The translations under genes were made by a program, and so were the position numbers. The notes under the pieces were generated by a model that was given only the letters and a program-made list of their open reading frames with translations, did no database searches and was not told the DNA's origin. DNA of 64,000 nucleotides from Caballeronia zhejiangensis (lineage in GTDB: Bacteria > Pseudomonadota > Gammaproteobacteria > Burkholderiales > Burkholderiaceae), in the NCBI RefSeq assembly GCF_000698575.1, contig NZ_JFHD01000001.1:434001-498000 (forward strand), in the 5' to 3' direction. Of the stretch, positions 44,609-53,616 are shown one piece after another. The first letter of the stretch is position 1. Each line of letters starts with the position of its first letter.

Positions 44609-45421
44609 ATGACGAACGACACGCTTCCCGTTCTCGCGTCGCAGCATGGCGCGCTGCGCCTCCTGACGCTCAATCGCGCCGACAAGCTCAACGCGTTCAC
44701 GCCCGACATGCTCGCGGCGCTCGAAGCCGAAATCGCCGATGCGCTCGCCGACGACGCGACGCGCGTGATCGCGCTCACCGGCAGCGGCGCAAAGGCGTTC
44801 GCCGCGGGCAACGACATCGAGCGGCTCGTGTCGCTCGACGGCGTCTCTGCTTATCGCGACATGGTGGCCGGACAGCGCGCGCTGTTGCGTCTGCATGAAA
44901 GCGCGAAGCCGACCATCGCGATGGTCAACGGCTACGCGCTCGGCGGCGGCTTCGAACTGGCGCTCGCGTGCGACTTCATCGTGGCATCGAGCGAGGCGAG
45001 CTTCGCATTTCCCGAGATCACCCTGAACACCATGCCCGGCTGGGGCGGCACGCAACTCGCCGTCGCCAAGATGGGGCTCGCGTGCGCGAAACGCTTCGTG
45101 ATGAGCGGCAGGCGCTTTTCCGCGCGCGAATGCGAGGCGTTCGGCTTCATCCACGAAATCGCCGCGCCCGCGAAACTGTTCGACGCCGTGCGCGCGCTGG
45201 CCGACACCCTCGCCTCCTACGATCCGTTCGCGGCCGAGATGGCGAAGCGCGCGCTGAATCGCGCGAGCGACATGCCCTTGTCCGCCGGACTCGACTTCGA
45301 GGCCGCGCAATACGCGGTGAATTTTTCGAGCGAAGGCGCGCGCGCGGGCCTGCGCCACTTCGTGGAACGCAAACGCGCACGCCGCGCCGCGCGAGCCGAC
45401 ACCGCACCGGTCACGCCATGA
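44609..45421 (+). CDS. Enoyl-CoA hydratase/isomerase family protein
   Basis: 270-residue crotonase-fold enzyme. Oxyanion-hole segment TGSGAKAFAAGNDIERLVSLD (about 50-70), then KPTIAMVNGYALGGGFELALACDFIVAS and FPEITLNTMPGWGGTQLAVAKMG. The Glu of FPEI aligns with one catalytic Glu. It lies 4 bases after the MaoC gene and overlaps the acyl-CoA dehydrogenase start as ATGA. Substrate chain not known. Confidence 0.92.
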   Translation: MTNDTLPVLASQHGALRLLTLNRADKLNAFTPDMLAALEAEIADALADDATRVIALTGSGAKAFAAGNDIERLVSLDGVSAYRDMVAGQRALLRLHESAKPTIAMVNGYALGGGFELALACDFIVASSEASFAFPEITLNTMPGWGGTQLAVAKMGLACAKRFVMSGRRFSARECEAFGFIHEIAAPAKLFDAVRALADTLASYDPFAAEMAKRALNRASDMPLSAGLDFEAAQYAVNFSSEGARAGLRHFVERKRARRAARADTAPVTP

Positions 45422-46581
45422 CGACAACCTTCAATCAACCTCACTGGCTCGGCGAAGAGCACACGATGATGCGCGAGGCCGTGCGCCGTTTCGCCGAGAA
45501 GGAAATCGCACCGCAATCGGAGACGCTCTGGGAGCAGGAAGCGTTTCCCTACGCGATCTGGCGGCAGGCCGGCGAACTCGGCTTCACGGGCTTGCCGTAT
45601 CCCGATGAATTCGGCGGCGGTGGCGGTGACTGGCTGTCGTTCGTGATCGTGCTCGAAGAACTCGCGCGCGTGGACTGCGCCGTCGCCAATGCGCTCATGG
45701 CGAACTCGACCATCGCGAGCCTGTTGAACAACTACGGCACGCCGCAGCAGAAAGCGCGTTTCTTGCGCCCGATTCTCGACGGCACGCAGATCGGCGCGAT
45801 CGGATTGTCCGAGCCCGACGCCGGTTCCGATGCGGCGAATATCGGCACGCGCGCGGTCTTCGACGGCGAACGCTGGATCATCGACGGTGCGAAGACGTTC
45901 ATCAGCAATTCGGGTACGGAGATCGGCGGGCCGACCGTGATCGCGGCTGTCACCGGCACGCGACCCGACGGCCGCAAGGAGATCTCCAACTTCATCGTGC
46001 CGCAAGGAACGCCCGGCTATGGCAAGGGCAGAAAGCTGCGCAAGATCGGCTGGCGCGCATCGATCACGCACGAACTGTTCTTCGAGCAATGCGCGATTCC
46101 CGCCGATCAACTGCTGGGCGAACGCGGCGCGGGCTTGCGTCAGACGCTCGCGCAGATCAGCACGGGGCGCATTCTGATCGGCGCGCTCGCGCTCGGCATC
46201 CTGCAGGGCTCGCTGGATCGCTCGGTCGCGTACATGAAGGAGCGCCGCGCGTTCGGACGCGCGATCGCCGAGTTCCAGGCGCTGCAATTCAAGATCGCCG
46301 ACATGGCGGCCGATGCGCACGCCGCGCGTCTGATGCTCTACGACGCCGCCGCGTCGAAAGATGCCGGCGCGCCCTTCGATGTGCAGGCGTCGCAAGCCAA
46401 GCTGTTCGCCACCGAGCACGCGATGAAAGCCGCGCATCAGGCATTGCAGATTCACGGCGGCTACGGCGTCATGGCCGAGTTTCCCGTCGCGCGCGCATTC
46501 GGCGATGCGAAGGTGCTGGAGATCGTCGAAGGCACGTCGGAAATACAACGCATGATCATCGCGCGCACGCTGCTCGCGTGA
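45418..46581 (+). CDS. Acyl-CoA dehydrogenase
   Basis: 387-residue FAD-dependent enzyme: helical N-domain (REAVRRFAEKEIAP), substrate/FAD strand region GAIGLSEPDAGSDAANIGTRAV, WIIDGAKTFISNSG, arginine-rich RRAFGRAIAEFQALQFKIADMA, and the C-terminal IHGGYGVMAEFPVARAFGDAKVLEIVEGTSEIQRMIIAR with the FAD-binding GTSEIQ. The catalytic Glu is likely the one in ILEIVEGT. Start at the ATG overlapping the enoyl-CoA hydratase stop. Introduces the double bond hydrated by its neighbours. Confidence 0.93.
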   Translation: MTTTFNQPHWLGEEHTMMREAVRRFAEKEIAPQSETLWEQEAFPYAIWRQAGELGFTGLPYPDEFGGGGGDWLSFVIVLEELARVDCAVANALMANSTIASLLNNYGTPQQKARFLRPILDGTQIGAIGLSEPDAGSDAANIGTRAVFDGERWIIDGAKTFISNSGTEIGGPTVIAAVTGTRPDGRKEISNFIVPQGTPGYGKGRKLRKIGWRASITHELFFEQCAIPADQLLGERGAGLRQTLAQISTGRILIGALALGILQGSLDRSVAYMKERRAFGRAIAEFQALQFKIADMAADAHAARLMLYDAAASKDAGAPFDVQASQAKLFATEHAMKAAHQALQIHGGYGVMAEFPVARAFGDAKVLEIVEGTSEIQRMIIARTLLA

Positions 46582-46611
46582 TCGCGCGCTGAAACCGAGA
46601 GGAGAATGTTC

Positions 46612-47805
46612 ATGCTGGAAGGCATCAAGGTGCTGAGTTTCACGCATTTCCTGCAAGGCCCCGCCGCCGTGCAGATGCTCGCCGATGTCGGCGCGAATGT
46701 CATCAAGGTCGAACCGCCCGGCGGCGCGTTCGAACGTAGCTGGACCGGCGCGGACGCGTTCATCGAAGGCGTGAGCGTGTTCTTTCTGCTCGGCAACCGC
46801 AATCAGCGCAGCATCTCGCTCGATCTGCGCGACGAAGCCGCGCGCGAGATCGTGTGGCGTCTGATACGCGAAGCCGACGTGCTCGTCGAGAACTATCGTC
46901 CCGGCGTGCTCGACAAGATGGGCTTCGGCTACGCGCAGGTGCACGAAGTCAATCCGCGTCTCGTGTATTGCTCGTGTACCGGCTACGGTTCGTCCGGGCC
47001 TTATCTGAAACGTCCGGGCCAGGATCTGCTCTTGCAGGCGATGAGCGGACTGACCATGCTGTCCGGCGATGCCGAATCGCCGCCCACGCCGGTCGGTTCC
47101 GCCATCGTCGATCAGCATGCCGCCGTGCTCGCCGCATTCGGCGTGGTGGCCGCGTTGCAGGCGCGCGAGCGCACGGGCGTCGGCACGCGCATCGAGAGCA
47201 ATCTGCTCAACGCCGCGCTCGATCTGCAAATCGAGCCGTTCACGTATTACATGAACAAGGGGCCGTTGTGGGCACGCACGCATCCGCCGATGGGCAGCCG
47301 TTTTCATCCCGCGCCGTATGGCGTGTACCGGACGCGTGACGGTTATATCGCGATGTCGCTCACGCCGACGCAGAAGCTCGCGAATGCGCTGTCGTGTCCC
47401 GCGCTCGCCGAATTCACGCATCCGAAGGACAACGTGCGAAGGCGCGACGAGATCAATCGCCTTGTCTATGACACGCTGAAAACGCGCACGACCGAGGACT
47501 GGATGCGCACCTTCGAGGAACACGATATCTGGTTCGCGCCCGTCAACGACTACGAGCAGGTGGAGCAGGACCCGCAAGTCGCGCACAACGAAATGATCCT
47601 GTCGTTCGATCACGAGGAAGCGGGACCGGTGCGCGTGCTCGCGCATCCTGTGCGCTACGACGGCGCGGCGCCGCCCTTGCGGCGGCATCCGCCGAAACAG
47701 GGACAACATACCCGCGAAGTGCTCGCGGAACTGGGCTACACGCCGCAGGAAATCGACGGCTATGTCGAACGCGGCATCGCATTGACATCGAGGAGAGAAG
47801 CATGA
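46612..47805 (+). CDS. CoA transferase family III (CaiB/BaiF)
   Basis: 397-residue family III CoA-transferase. N-terminus MLEGIKVLSFTHFLQGPAAVQMLADVGANVIKVEPPGG, then FFLLGNRNQRSISLDLRDEAAREIVWRLIREADVLVENYRPGVLDKMGFGY; the catalytic Asp falls in RPGQDLLLQAMSG. The second of two ATGs is chosen since GGAG then sits 7 bases away rather than 1. It activates a carboxylate with CoA, the entry step for the acid brought in by the TRAP system (inference). Confidence 0.92.
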   Translation: MLEGIKVLSFTHFLQGPAAVQMLADVGANVIKVEPPGGAFERSWTGADAFIEGVSVFFLLGNRNQRSISLDLRDEAAREIVWRLIREADVLVENYRPGVLDKMGFGYAQVHEVNPRLVYCSCTGYGSSGPYLKRPGQDLLLQAMSGLTMLSGDAESPPTPVGSAIVDQHAAVLAAFGVVAALQARERTGVGTRIESNLLNAALDLQIEPFTYYMNKGPLWARTHPPMGSRFHPAPYGVYRTRDGYIAMSLTPTQKLANALSCPALAEFTHPKDNVRRRDEINRLVYDTLKTRTTEDWMRTFEEHDIWFAPVNDYEQVEQDPQVAHNEMILSFDHEEAGPVRVLAHPVRYDGAAPPLRRHPPKQGQHTREVLAELGYTPQEIDGYVERGIALTSRREA

Positions 47806-48275
47806 GCGCACAACCGAACAACTGGCCGGCGCTCTTGCGCTTCGACGACGTCGAGATCGGCCGTACGCAGGTGAACGTGCACACGGTCACCGAGGCCGAA
47901 GTGGACGCGTTCGGGCACCTGTCCGGCGATCTGAACCCGCTGCACATGCAGCACGCCTTCGCCGAATGCTCGCCGTTCGGACGGCGCGTCGTGCATGGCC
48001 TGTTGACGGCCGCGCTGGTGTCGGCGGCGCACACCGAACTGACAGGGCCGGGCTTCGTGTATGTCGGACAGGAGCTGCGTTTTCTGGGGCCGGTGTATAT
48101 CGGCGATACGGTGACGATCAGCGTATGCGTCGTCGAAAAGAAGCCCGCGAAACACATTCTCGTGATGGACACGACCGTGCGCAATCAACAAGGGCACGTC
48201 GTGCTGAGCGGACTTTCCGCGCTGAAGGAACTGCGCTTCGATCATGCGCTGATGGCGCGCAGCGCGGCGGCGTGA
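47802..48275 (+). CDS. MaoC-like hot-dog hydratase, copy 2
   Basis: 157-residue hot-dog protein with the hydratase signature VTEAEVDAFGHLSGDLNPLHMQHAFAECSPFGRRVVHGLL (catalytic D and H). Start overlaps the CoA-transferase stop by 4 bases. Distinct from copy 1: the motif differs and a ~15-residue N-terminal extension is present, so the two may act on different intermediates or form a heterodimer. Confidence 0.92.
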   Translation: MSAQPNNWPALLRFDDVEIGRTQVNVHTVTEAEVDAFGHLSGDLNPLHMQHAFAECSPFGRRVVHGLLTAALVSAAHTELTGPGFVYVGQELRFLGPVYIGDTVTISVCVVEKKPAKHILVMDTTVRNQQGHVVLSGLSALKELRFDHALMARSAAA

Positions 48276-48409
48276 CATCGCCGCGCGGGCCGCATGGTGT
48301 AAATGCCAGTTAACCGGCGGGCGCGGGCACGGCTACACTCGTGCAGTTGCCCGCGCAGCGCGGGCATGCAGGCGGGCGCGAAGACACTCGCCGCCGACGG
48401 AGGAGACAG

Positions 48410-49306
48410 TTGGATACCGCATGTTGCTGTCACGTTCCGGTGATCCGGATCGAGGACTACGAATACGGCGCACACGTCAAGACGCCGGACTTTCATCTCG
48501 CGCCGATCGAGGCGCTCAAGTCGACGCTGGTCTATCCGCATCGGCACGACTTCTATCACATGATGTGGGTGCTCGCGGGCAGCGGCTCGCATGTGATCGA
48601 TTCGGTGCGCTACGACGTGCGTCCCAACACGCTCTACTTCATGGCGCCGGGACAGATTCACGATCTGGATCTTTCGGCCGACACGCTCGGCTATTCGCTC
48701 AGCTTTTCGTCGGAGTTTTTCGCGTTCCGCGTGCAGAACCGCCATACCGAAACCGAAGTGCCCGTCTACAACTTCGAGCAGCTCGCGCCGTGCGTCAATC
48801 TGAGCGACGCGCAGGTGCGCGAACTGGCGCGCGTGATGGACGGCATTCGCCATGAGTATCAGGCGGAACAGGTCGGCTACACCGACGCGATCTGGGCCTA
48901 CTTGCACGTTTTCCTGATCAAGGTCGCGCGCATGTGCGACGCCGCCGCCATGCGAGATGCCGCCGCGACGCGCAGCGTGCTGCTGTCGCGCCGCTTCAAG
49001 AGTCTGCTGGAAAAGCATTTTCGCTCGGTCAACGAGGCGGCCGATTACGCGCGCCTGCTCAACGTCACGGAGCGCGCGCTCAACGAGGCGACGCGTCAGG
49101 CGCTCGGCAGCACCGCGCCCAAGCTGATCCGCGAGCGCGTGATGCTGGAGGCCAAACGGCTGCTGCTGCACTCCGAAGTGAATGTCGCGGAGATCGCCGC
49201 GATGCTCTCGTTCGACGATCCCGCCTACTTCAGCCGATGCTTTCGCAAGCACACGGGCCGCTCGCCGATCGACTATCGGCGCAGCCTCGACAAGCTGCAC
49301 ATCTGA
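48410..49306 (+). CDS. AraC family transcriptional regulator
   Basis: 298-residue regulator: cupin-type sensor (about 1-170: VYPHRHDFYHMMWVLAGSGSHVID, YFMAPGQIHDLDLS) and C-terminal AraC helix pair (VNEAADYARLLNVTERALNEATRQ, VAEIAAMLSFDDPAYFSRCFRKHTG). TTG start at 48410 chosen because GGAGGAGA sits 5 bases upstream and earlier residues are Arg-rich read-through. It lies between the acyl-CoA operon and GH88, both preceded by the same 21-bp-period repeats, so it is the likely binder of those sites (inference). Confidence 0.92.
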   Translation: MDTACCCHVPVIRIEDYEYGAHVKTPDFHLAPIEALKSTLVYPHRHDFYHMMWVLAGSGSHVIDSVRYDVRPNTLYFMAPGQIHDLDLSADTLGYSLSFSSEFFAFRVQNRHTETEVPVYNFEQLAPCVNLSDAQVRELARVMDGIRHEYQAEQVGYTDAIWAYLHVFLIKVARMCDAAAMRDAAATRSVLLSRRFKSLLEKHFRSVNEAADYARLLNVTERALNEATRQALGSTAPKLIRERVMLEAKRLLLHSEVNVAEIAAMLSFDDPAYFSRCFRKHTGRSPIDYRRSLDKLHI

Positions 49307-49337
49307 GCGTCGTCGTGCGCCGCTTCGGTGCGGAAAT

Positions 49338-49364
49338 GTCCAACAGTTCATGCGTTTCATCCTA
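49338..49364 (+). promoter_or_regulatory. AraC-type direct-repeat operator before GH88
   Basis: GTCCAA (49338-49343) and ATCCTA (49359-49364), 21 bp apart and followed by ACGC, as at the TRAP-side site. It lies 60 bases before the GTG of the GH88 gene, where an activator touching RNA polymerase would bind. Confidence 0.6.
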
Positions 49365-49424
49365 ACGCGCTCGCGCGGGCGCTTCTTAGAATCGTCCTGC
49401 GAATGACGAACTCAAGGAGACGCC

Positions 49425-50645
49425 GTGTCGAACGCAATGAACCCGCTGTCACTCAGCGAGAACCAGGCAAAGCTGTTTCGCGAAACACTCGATAAAACCG
49501 CGCAGAAGGTCGCTTCCGACGAGCTGACCTTCGGCGTCGAATTCCCGCAAGTCACCGGTCCCGATGGTCAATGGGTGCGTCTGCCCGCGTCGCTCTCTGC
49601 GGGCTACGACGGCGACGCATGGAGCCACGGCAACTGGTTCTGCGGCTTCTGGGTCGGCTTGCTGCTGAGTTCGTATCTGCACACCGGCGAGGCGCGCTTT
49701 CTCGAATGGGCGCGTGCCCGCATGCTGCTCGTGCGCCAGCGCGCGCAGGATCCGAACACGCATGACATCGGCTTTATCTTCGATAGCAGCGCGGTGCCGG
49801 GGCATCACATCACCGGCGACGCGTGGTTCGCCGATATCGCGCTCGAAGCCGCGGACAAGCTGCGCGCCCGGCTCGTGACCACGCGCGGCGGCGCCTATCT
49901 CGCGTCCTGGGGGCCGATCTCCGATCCGCGCGGCCGCAGCGCCTCCGCGATCGACACGATGGCCAATCTGTCGCTGCTCTACTGGGCCGCCAATCACGCC
50001 GACGACGGCAGCTACCGGCACGCCGCGGACGCACACGCCGAGATGACCGCGCGCGCCTTCGTGCGCGTCGACGACTCGACCTATCACGCCGTCGAATACG
50101 ACGTGGAGAGCGGCGCGCGCAAACGCGGCTACACGTTCCAGGGCGCGTTCGACGAATCCGCATGGAGCCGCGGCCAGGCCTGGGCGATCTACGGATATGT
50201 GAACTCCGCGCGGGAAACCGGCAAGCGCGGCTATCTGGACCTCGCCGAGCGTCTCGCCGATTACTACCTGCGCCGCCTCGAAGGGCGTCAGGTGCCGCCG
50301 TGGGACTTCGATGCGACCGGCCGCGACGCCGAGATCAAGGACACGGCCGCTGCCGCCGTGGTGGCGTCGGCGTTGCTGGAGATGGCACGCGTGCATCCCG
50401 ATGCGCACGCTGCGGGCAAATGGCAAGGCCACGGCCTCGCGATGCTCGAAGCGCTCTGCCGCGACGAATTCACACGCGACGGTCAGCACGGGCTGCTGCA
50501 TAACTCGTGTTACTCGAAGCCGCACAATATCGGCGTCGACGGTGCGACCATGTTCGGCGACTTCTACTTCGTCGAGGCGCTATGCCGCGCCGTGCATCCC
50601 GGCAAGCTGCGCCCGCTCGACGACACGCGCATTGCGCTCGCCTGA
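49425..50645 (+). CDS. Glycoside hydrolase family 88 protein
   Basis: 406-residue alpha/alpha-barrel enzyme of the unsaturated glucuronyl/rhamnogalacturonyl hydrolase family. Visible blocks: GDAWSHGNWFCGFWVGLLLSSYLHTGEARFLEWARARM, HDIGFIFDSSA, SASAIDTMANLSLLYWAAN (a catalytic Asp candidate), TFQGAFDESAWSRGQAWAIYGY and IKDTAAAAVVASALLEMAR. GTG start has AAGGAGA 6 bases before. No signal peptide, so it acts on short unsaturated uronides inside the cell. Linked to the AraC regulon by the upstream repeat. Confidence 0.9.
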   Translation: MSNAMNPLSLSENQAKLFRETLDKTAQKVASDELTFGVEFPQVTGPDGQWVRLPASLSAGYDGDAWSHGNWFCGFWVGLLLSSYLHTGEARFLEWARARMLLVRQRAQDPNTHDIGFIFDSSAVPGHHITGDAWFADIALEAADKLRARLVTTRGGAYLASWGPISDPRGRSASAIDTMANLSLLYWAANHADDGSYRHAADAHAEMTARAFVRVDDSTYHAVEYDVESGARKRGYTFQGAFDESAWSRGQAWAIYGYVNSARETGKRGYLDLAERLADYYLRRLEGRQVPPWDFDATGRDAEIKDTAAAAVVASALLEMARVHPDAHAAGKWQGHGLAMLEALCRDEFTRDGQHGLLHNSCYSKPHNIGVDGATMFGDFYFVEALCRAVHPGKLRPLDDTRIALA

Positions 50646-50673
50646 GGGTGTCACGAAGCCATCGCCGGCAACG

Positions 50674-50705
50674 CGGCGCGCGCAATCGATAACCCGCGCG
50701 CGCCG
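50674..50705. terminator. Hairpin between convergent genes
   Basis: Perfect 9-bp stem CGGCGCGCG/CGCGCGCCG with a 14-base loop between the ends of the GH88 and ABC ATPase genes. No T-run on either strand, so the terminator assignment is weak. Confidence 0.35.
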
Positions 50706-50747
50706 GATTACCGATCTGCGTGGGCAACTGCTCCTCGCATTGCAAAG

Positions 50748-51818
50748 CTAGCGCGCATTTTCATCGAGCACGAGAAGGTTGTCGTGAGAAAACCCGAGCG
50801 CTACCGGCTGCCCGCGCTCCGGCAGGGTCCTGTTGGGATCGTTGAAGACATCGAGCGATACGACCGCGTTGCTGACCCGCGCACGAATGCGCACCACGGC
50901 GCCGAGAAAGCTGATCTGCTCGACGGTGGCCGCGAGCGAATTCCGTCCGTTCGACGGCGGCTCCAGGATGATCGCTTCGGGGCGCAGCGCCAGCAATCGT
51001 TCCTTGCCGGCATCATCCGGCGGCAGTGGGCGCGACGTCACGAGCTCCTGACCATCGACCGCGATGCGCCCGCTTCCGGGATCGATCACGCGCCCGGCGA
51101 GAATGTTCAGCGTCCCGACGAACGATGCGACGAAGCGCGTGCGCGGAAAATTGTAGATGTCGAGCGGCGAGCCGATCTGTTCCACGCGCCCGTCGTTCAT
51201 CACGACGATGCGGTCGGAGATCGACAACGCCTCTTCCTGATCGTGCGTGACGAAAATCGATGTAATGCCGAGCTCGCGCTGCAGCGCCCGAATGTCCTCG
51301 CGTAATGACACGCGGATTTTCGCGTCGAGCGCGGACAGCGGTTCGTCGAGCAACAGCACCTGCGGCTTGCTCGCGAGCGCGCGCGCCAGCGCCACGCGCT
51401 GTTGCTGTCCGCCCGACAATTGCCACGGATAACGCGCGGCGAGTTGCGGCAGCTTGATGAGTTCGAGCATCTCGGCGACGCGCGCGTCGATCTCCTTCTG
51501 CGAACGCTTCGCGACCTTCAACGCGAAGCCGATGTTCTGCGCCACCGTCATGTTCGGGAAAAGCGCATAGGCCTGAAACACCATGCCGACGGCGCGGTCG
51601 CGCGTACGCATGTGCGTGACGTTGCGTCCATTCAGACGGATCGTGCCGCGCGTGGGCGTTTCGAATCCGGCGATCATGCGCAGCACCGTCGTCTTGCCGC
51701 AACCCGACGGACCGAGAAACGTGATGAATTCGCCCTGCTCGATCGTCATGTCGAACCGATGCAGCGCGACGTTCGGCCCGAACGTTTTGTGAAGATCGTC
51801 GATTTCGAGAAATGGCAT
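50748..51818 (-). CDS. ABC transporter ATP-binding protein (PotA/FbpC type)
   Basis: 356-residue ATPase: Walker A GPSGCGKTT (about residue 38), LSGGQQQRVALARAL, Walker B VLLLDEPLSALD, switch His FVTHDQEEAL, then a C-terminal TOBE-like domain (about 240-356: AVVRIRARVSNAVVSLDVFN). Last gene of a four-gene importer operon. The TOBE domain places it with polyamine, iron(III), phosphonate and sugar-phosphate systems. Substrate undecided. Confidence 0.93.
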   Translation of the reverse strand: MPFLEIDDLHKTFGPNVALHRFDMTIEQGEFITFLGPSGCGKTTVLRMIAGFETPTRGTIRLNGRNVTHMRTRDRAVGMVFQAYALFPNMTVAQNIGFALKVAKRSQKEIDARVAEMLELIKLPQLAARYPWQLSGGQQQRVALARALASKPQVLLLDEPLSALDAKIRVSLREDIRALQRELGITSIFVTHDQEEALSISDRIVVMNDGRVEQIGSPLDIYNFPRTRFVASFVGTLNILAGRVIDPGSGRIAVDGQELVTSRPLPPDDAGKERLLALRPEAIILEPPSNGRNSLAATVEQISFLGAVVRIRARVSNAVVSLDVFNDPNRTLPERGQPVALGFSHDNLLVLDENAR

Positions 51819-51837
51819 AAGTCGCGGCCTCGTCGGC

Positions 51838-52665
51838 TCAGGTTTTATGGCCGGCCAGTGCGCGCGCCGATCCGAACACCTGGATCAGGCCCATCGATGC
51901 CCATGTGACGACGAACGCGATGATCGCCAGCGCCGAGGGCTCGTATGCGCGATTCGCGCCGATCAGTTGCAGATAAGGTCCGAACGCCGGACGGTCCAGC
52001 AGGCTCGCGATCGTGAATTCGCCGATCACGACGGCGAACGTCAGGAACGCGCCGGACAGAATGCCCGAGCGCACGTTGGGAAAGATCACGCGGAAAAGGA
52101 TCGTCGTCCAGCCGGCGCCGAGACATTCGGCGGCTTCGGTCAGCGAGCGGACGTCGACGGCGCGCATGCCCGCATCGACGGCGCGGTACATGTACGGTAA
52201 CGACAGCGTGACGTAGCCGAAGACGAGCAGCAGATCGGTCGCGCGCTCGTTGCTGGTGAGCGGCAGGATGGAACTGCTGTTATAGATGCGCAGATAACCG
52301 AACACGATCACGATGGCCGGTATCACGAGCGGCAGCAAAGTGATGAACTCTACGACGGGCCGCAGCTTCGGCAGACGCAATTGCACCCAGTACGCGGTCG
52401 GCACGACGAGCAGCACGCCGATCACGATGGTGAGCAGGCCCATGAGCACCGAGTAGCCGAACGAAGCCTGAAAACGCGGATCGCCGAGAACGACGCGATA
52501 CGCGTCGAAGCTGTAAGCGTCGCGGCGCATCCGCAGGCTGAATTCGAAGGTGGCGGCGAGCGGAATCACAAAATACATCGTGCCGACGATCATCGCGATC
52601 CAGGCGCCCGCGCGCGATTGCGTCTTCATGCGCGTCTTCATGCGCGTCTTCATGTGCGTCTTCAT
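51838..52665 (-). CDS. ABC transporter permease (PotC type)
   Basis: 275-residue permease with six segments and the EAA-like loop AAECLGAGWTTILFRVIFPNVRSGI. The N-terminus is MKTHMKTRMKTRMKTQ, coded by four 12-bp near-identical repeats (52618-52665), each beginning with an ATG. The first ATG overlaps the stop of the upstream permease. Any of the four could start translation, changing length by 4-12 residues. Confidence 0.9.
   Translation of the reverse strand: MKTHMKTRMKTRMKTQSRAGAWIAMIVGTMYFVIPLAATFEFSLRMRRDAYSFDAYRVVLGDPRFQASFGYSVLMGLLTIVIGVLLVVPTAYWVQLRLPKLRPVVEFITLLPLVIPAIVIVFGYLRIYNSSSILPLTSNERATDLLLVFGYVTLSLPYMYRAVDAGMRAVDVRSLTEAAECLGAGWTTILFRVIFPNVRSGILSGAFLTFAVVIGEFTIASLLDRPAFGPYLQLIGANRAYEPSALAIIAFVVTWASMGLIQVFGSARALAGHKT
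52618..52665 (-). repeat. Four 12-bp tandem repeats at a gene start
   Basis: On the minus strand ATGAAGACGCAC, ATGAAGACGCGC twice and ATGAAGACGCAA stand in tandem, giving four in-frame starts at the beginning of the PotC-type permease. Unit length is a multiple of three, so copy-number change would keep the frame. Confidence 0.9.
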
Positions 52666-53600
52666 GCGCGTCCCCTTTCGGCCCTCGCGCGCAACCAGAT
52701 GTAGCCGCCGTTCGACAAGCCCGTGACCACGATCATGCCGAGCGCGAGCGCATAGCCGAGGTTCTGGTTATGCAGCACGTCGCCGCGAATCTGCGCATAC
52801 AGCAGAATCGGCACGATGTTGAGCGAGCTGCCCGTCAGCGCATAGGCCGTGGCCACTGCGCCGAACGCGTTGGCGAAGAGCAGCAGCGCCGCGCCGAGCA
52901 CGCTCGGCCACAGGACCGGCAAACCGACGTATCGCCAGTACTGCGCGGCCGTGCCGCCGAGACAGTCGCACGCTTCGCGCCACTCGCGTTTGAGACCGTC
53001 GAGCGCGGGCGTGATGATGAGGACCATCAACGGAATCTGGAAGTACAGGTAGGTAATGGTCAGCCCGACGAAGCTGAGGATGCTGAAGCCGGTCGAATAC
53101 AGATTGACGCCGAGGTATTTGCGCGCCAGCACCGTGACGAGGCCCACGCGTCCCAACGTGCAGATGAATGCGAACGCGAGCGGCACGCCCGCGAAGTTGG
53201 ACGCGACGCCCGAGAACGTCATGAGCGTCGGACGGATCCACGCCGGCAGCCGGCCATGCACCGCTGCCCAGGCGAGCAACGCGCCGAACAGCGTCCCGCC
53301 GGCGGCGGATGCCACGCTCACCTTCACGCTGATCCAGTAGGCATCGAGCACGGCGGGCTGAAACAGTTCGCGAAGATTCGCCAGCGTGAAGCGTCCCTGC
53401 GCATCCTGAAACGCGCCGATCATCAGAAAGGTGGTGGGCAACAACAGAAACAGCAGCGCGAACGCAAAGAATGGCGCGACGCCCGCATACGTGAGCCAGC
53501 CCGCGCCGCGGCTCGCGCGGGCGGGGCCGGACTGCGGCGCGGGCGCGGCCGGCGTCAGCAGATCCGGGCCCGAAGCGCCTGGCTGCGGAGATGCGCTCAT
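52662..53600 (-). CDS. ABC transporter permease (PotB type)
   Basis: 312-residue permease with six segments after a ~25-residue Pro/Ala-rich cytoplasmic start; first segment AGVAPFFAFALLFLLLPTTFLMIGAF. The EAA-like loop is ACDCLGGTAAQYWRYVGLPVLWPSVLG. Sits 16 bases after the binding-protein gene and overlaps the next permease by 4 bases. Forms a heterodimeric channel with it. Confidence 0.92.
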   Translation of the reverse strand: MSASPQPGASGPDLLTPAAPAPQSGPARASRGAGWLTYAGVAPFFAFALLFLLLPTTFLMIGAFQDAQGRFTLANLRELFQPAVLDAYWISVKVSVASAAGGTLFGALLAWAAVHGRLPAWIRPTLMTFSGVASNFAGVPLAFAFICTLGRVGLVTVLARKYLGVNLYSTGFSILSFVGLTITYLYFQIPLMVLIITPALDGLKREWREACDCLGGTAAQYWRYVGLPVLWPSVLGAALLLFANAFGAVATAYALTGSSLNIVPILLYAQIRGDVLHNQNLGYALALGMIVVTGLSNGGYIWLRARAERGRA

Positions 53601-53616
53601 TCCGGCGAACTCGCGG

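Noticed and set aside
45217-47811. 864-codon minus-strand frame opposite the acyl-CoA operon
   Set aside because: Composition is that of an antisense shadow (Arg/His-rich), while the plus-strand genes carry clear catalytic motifs.
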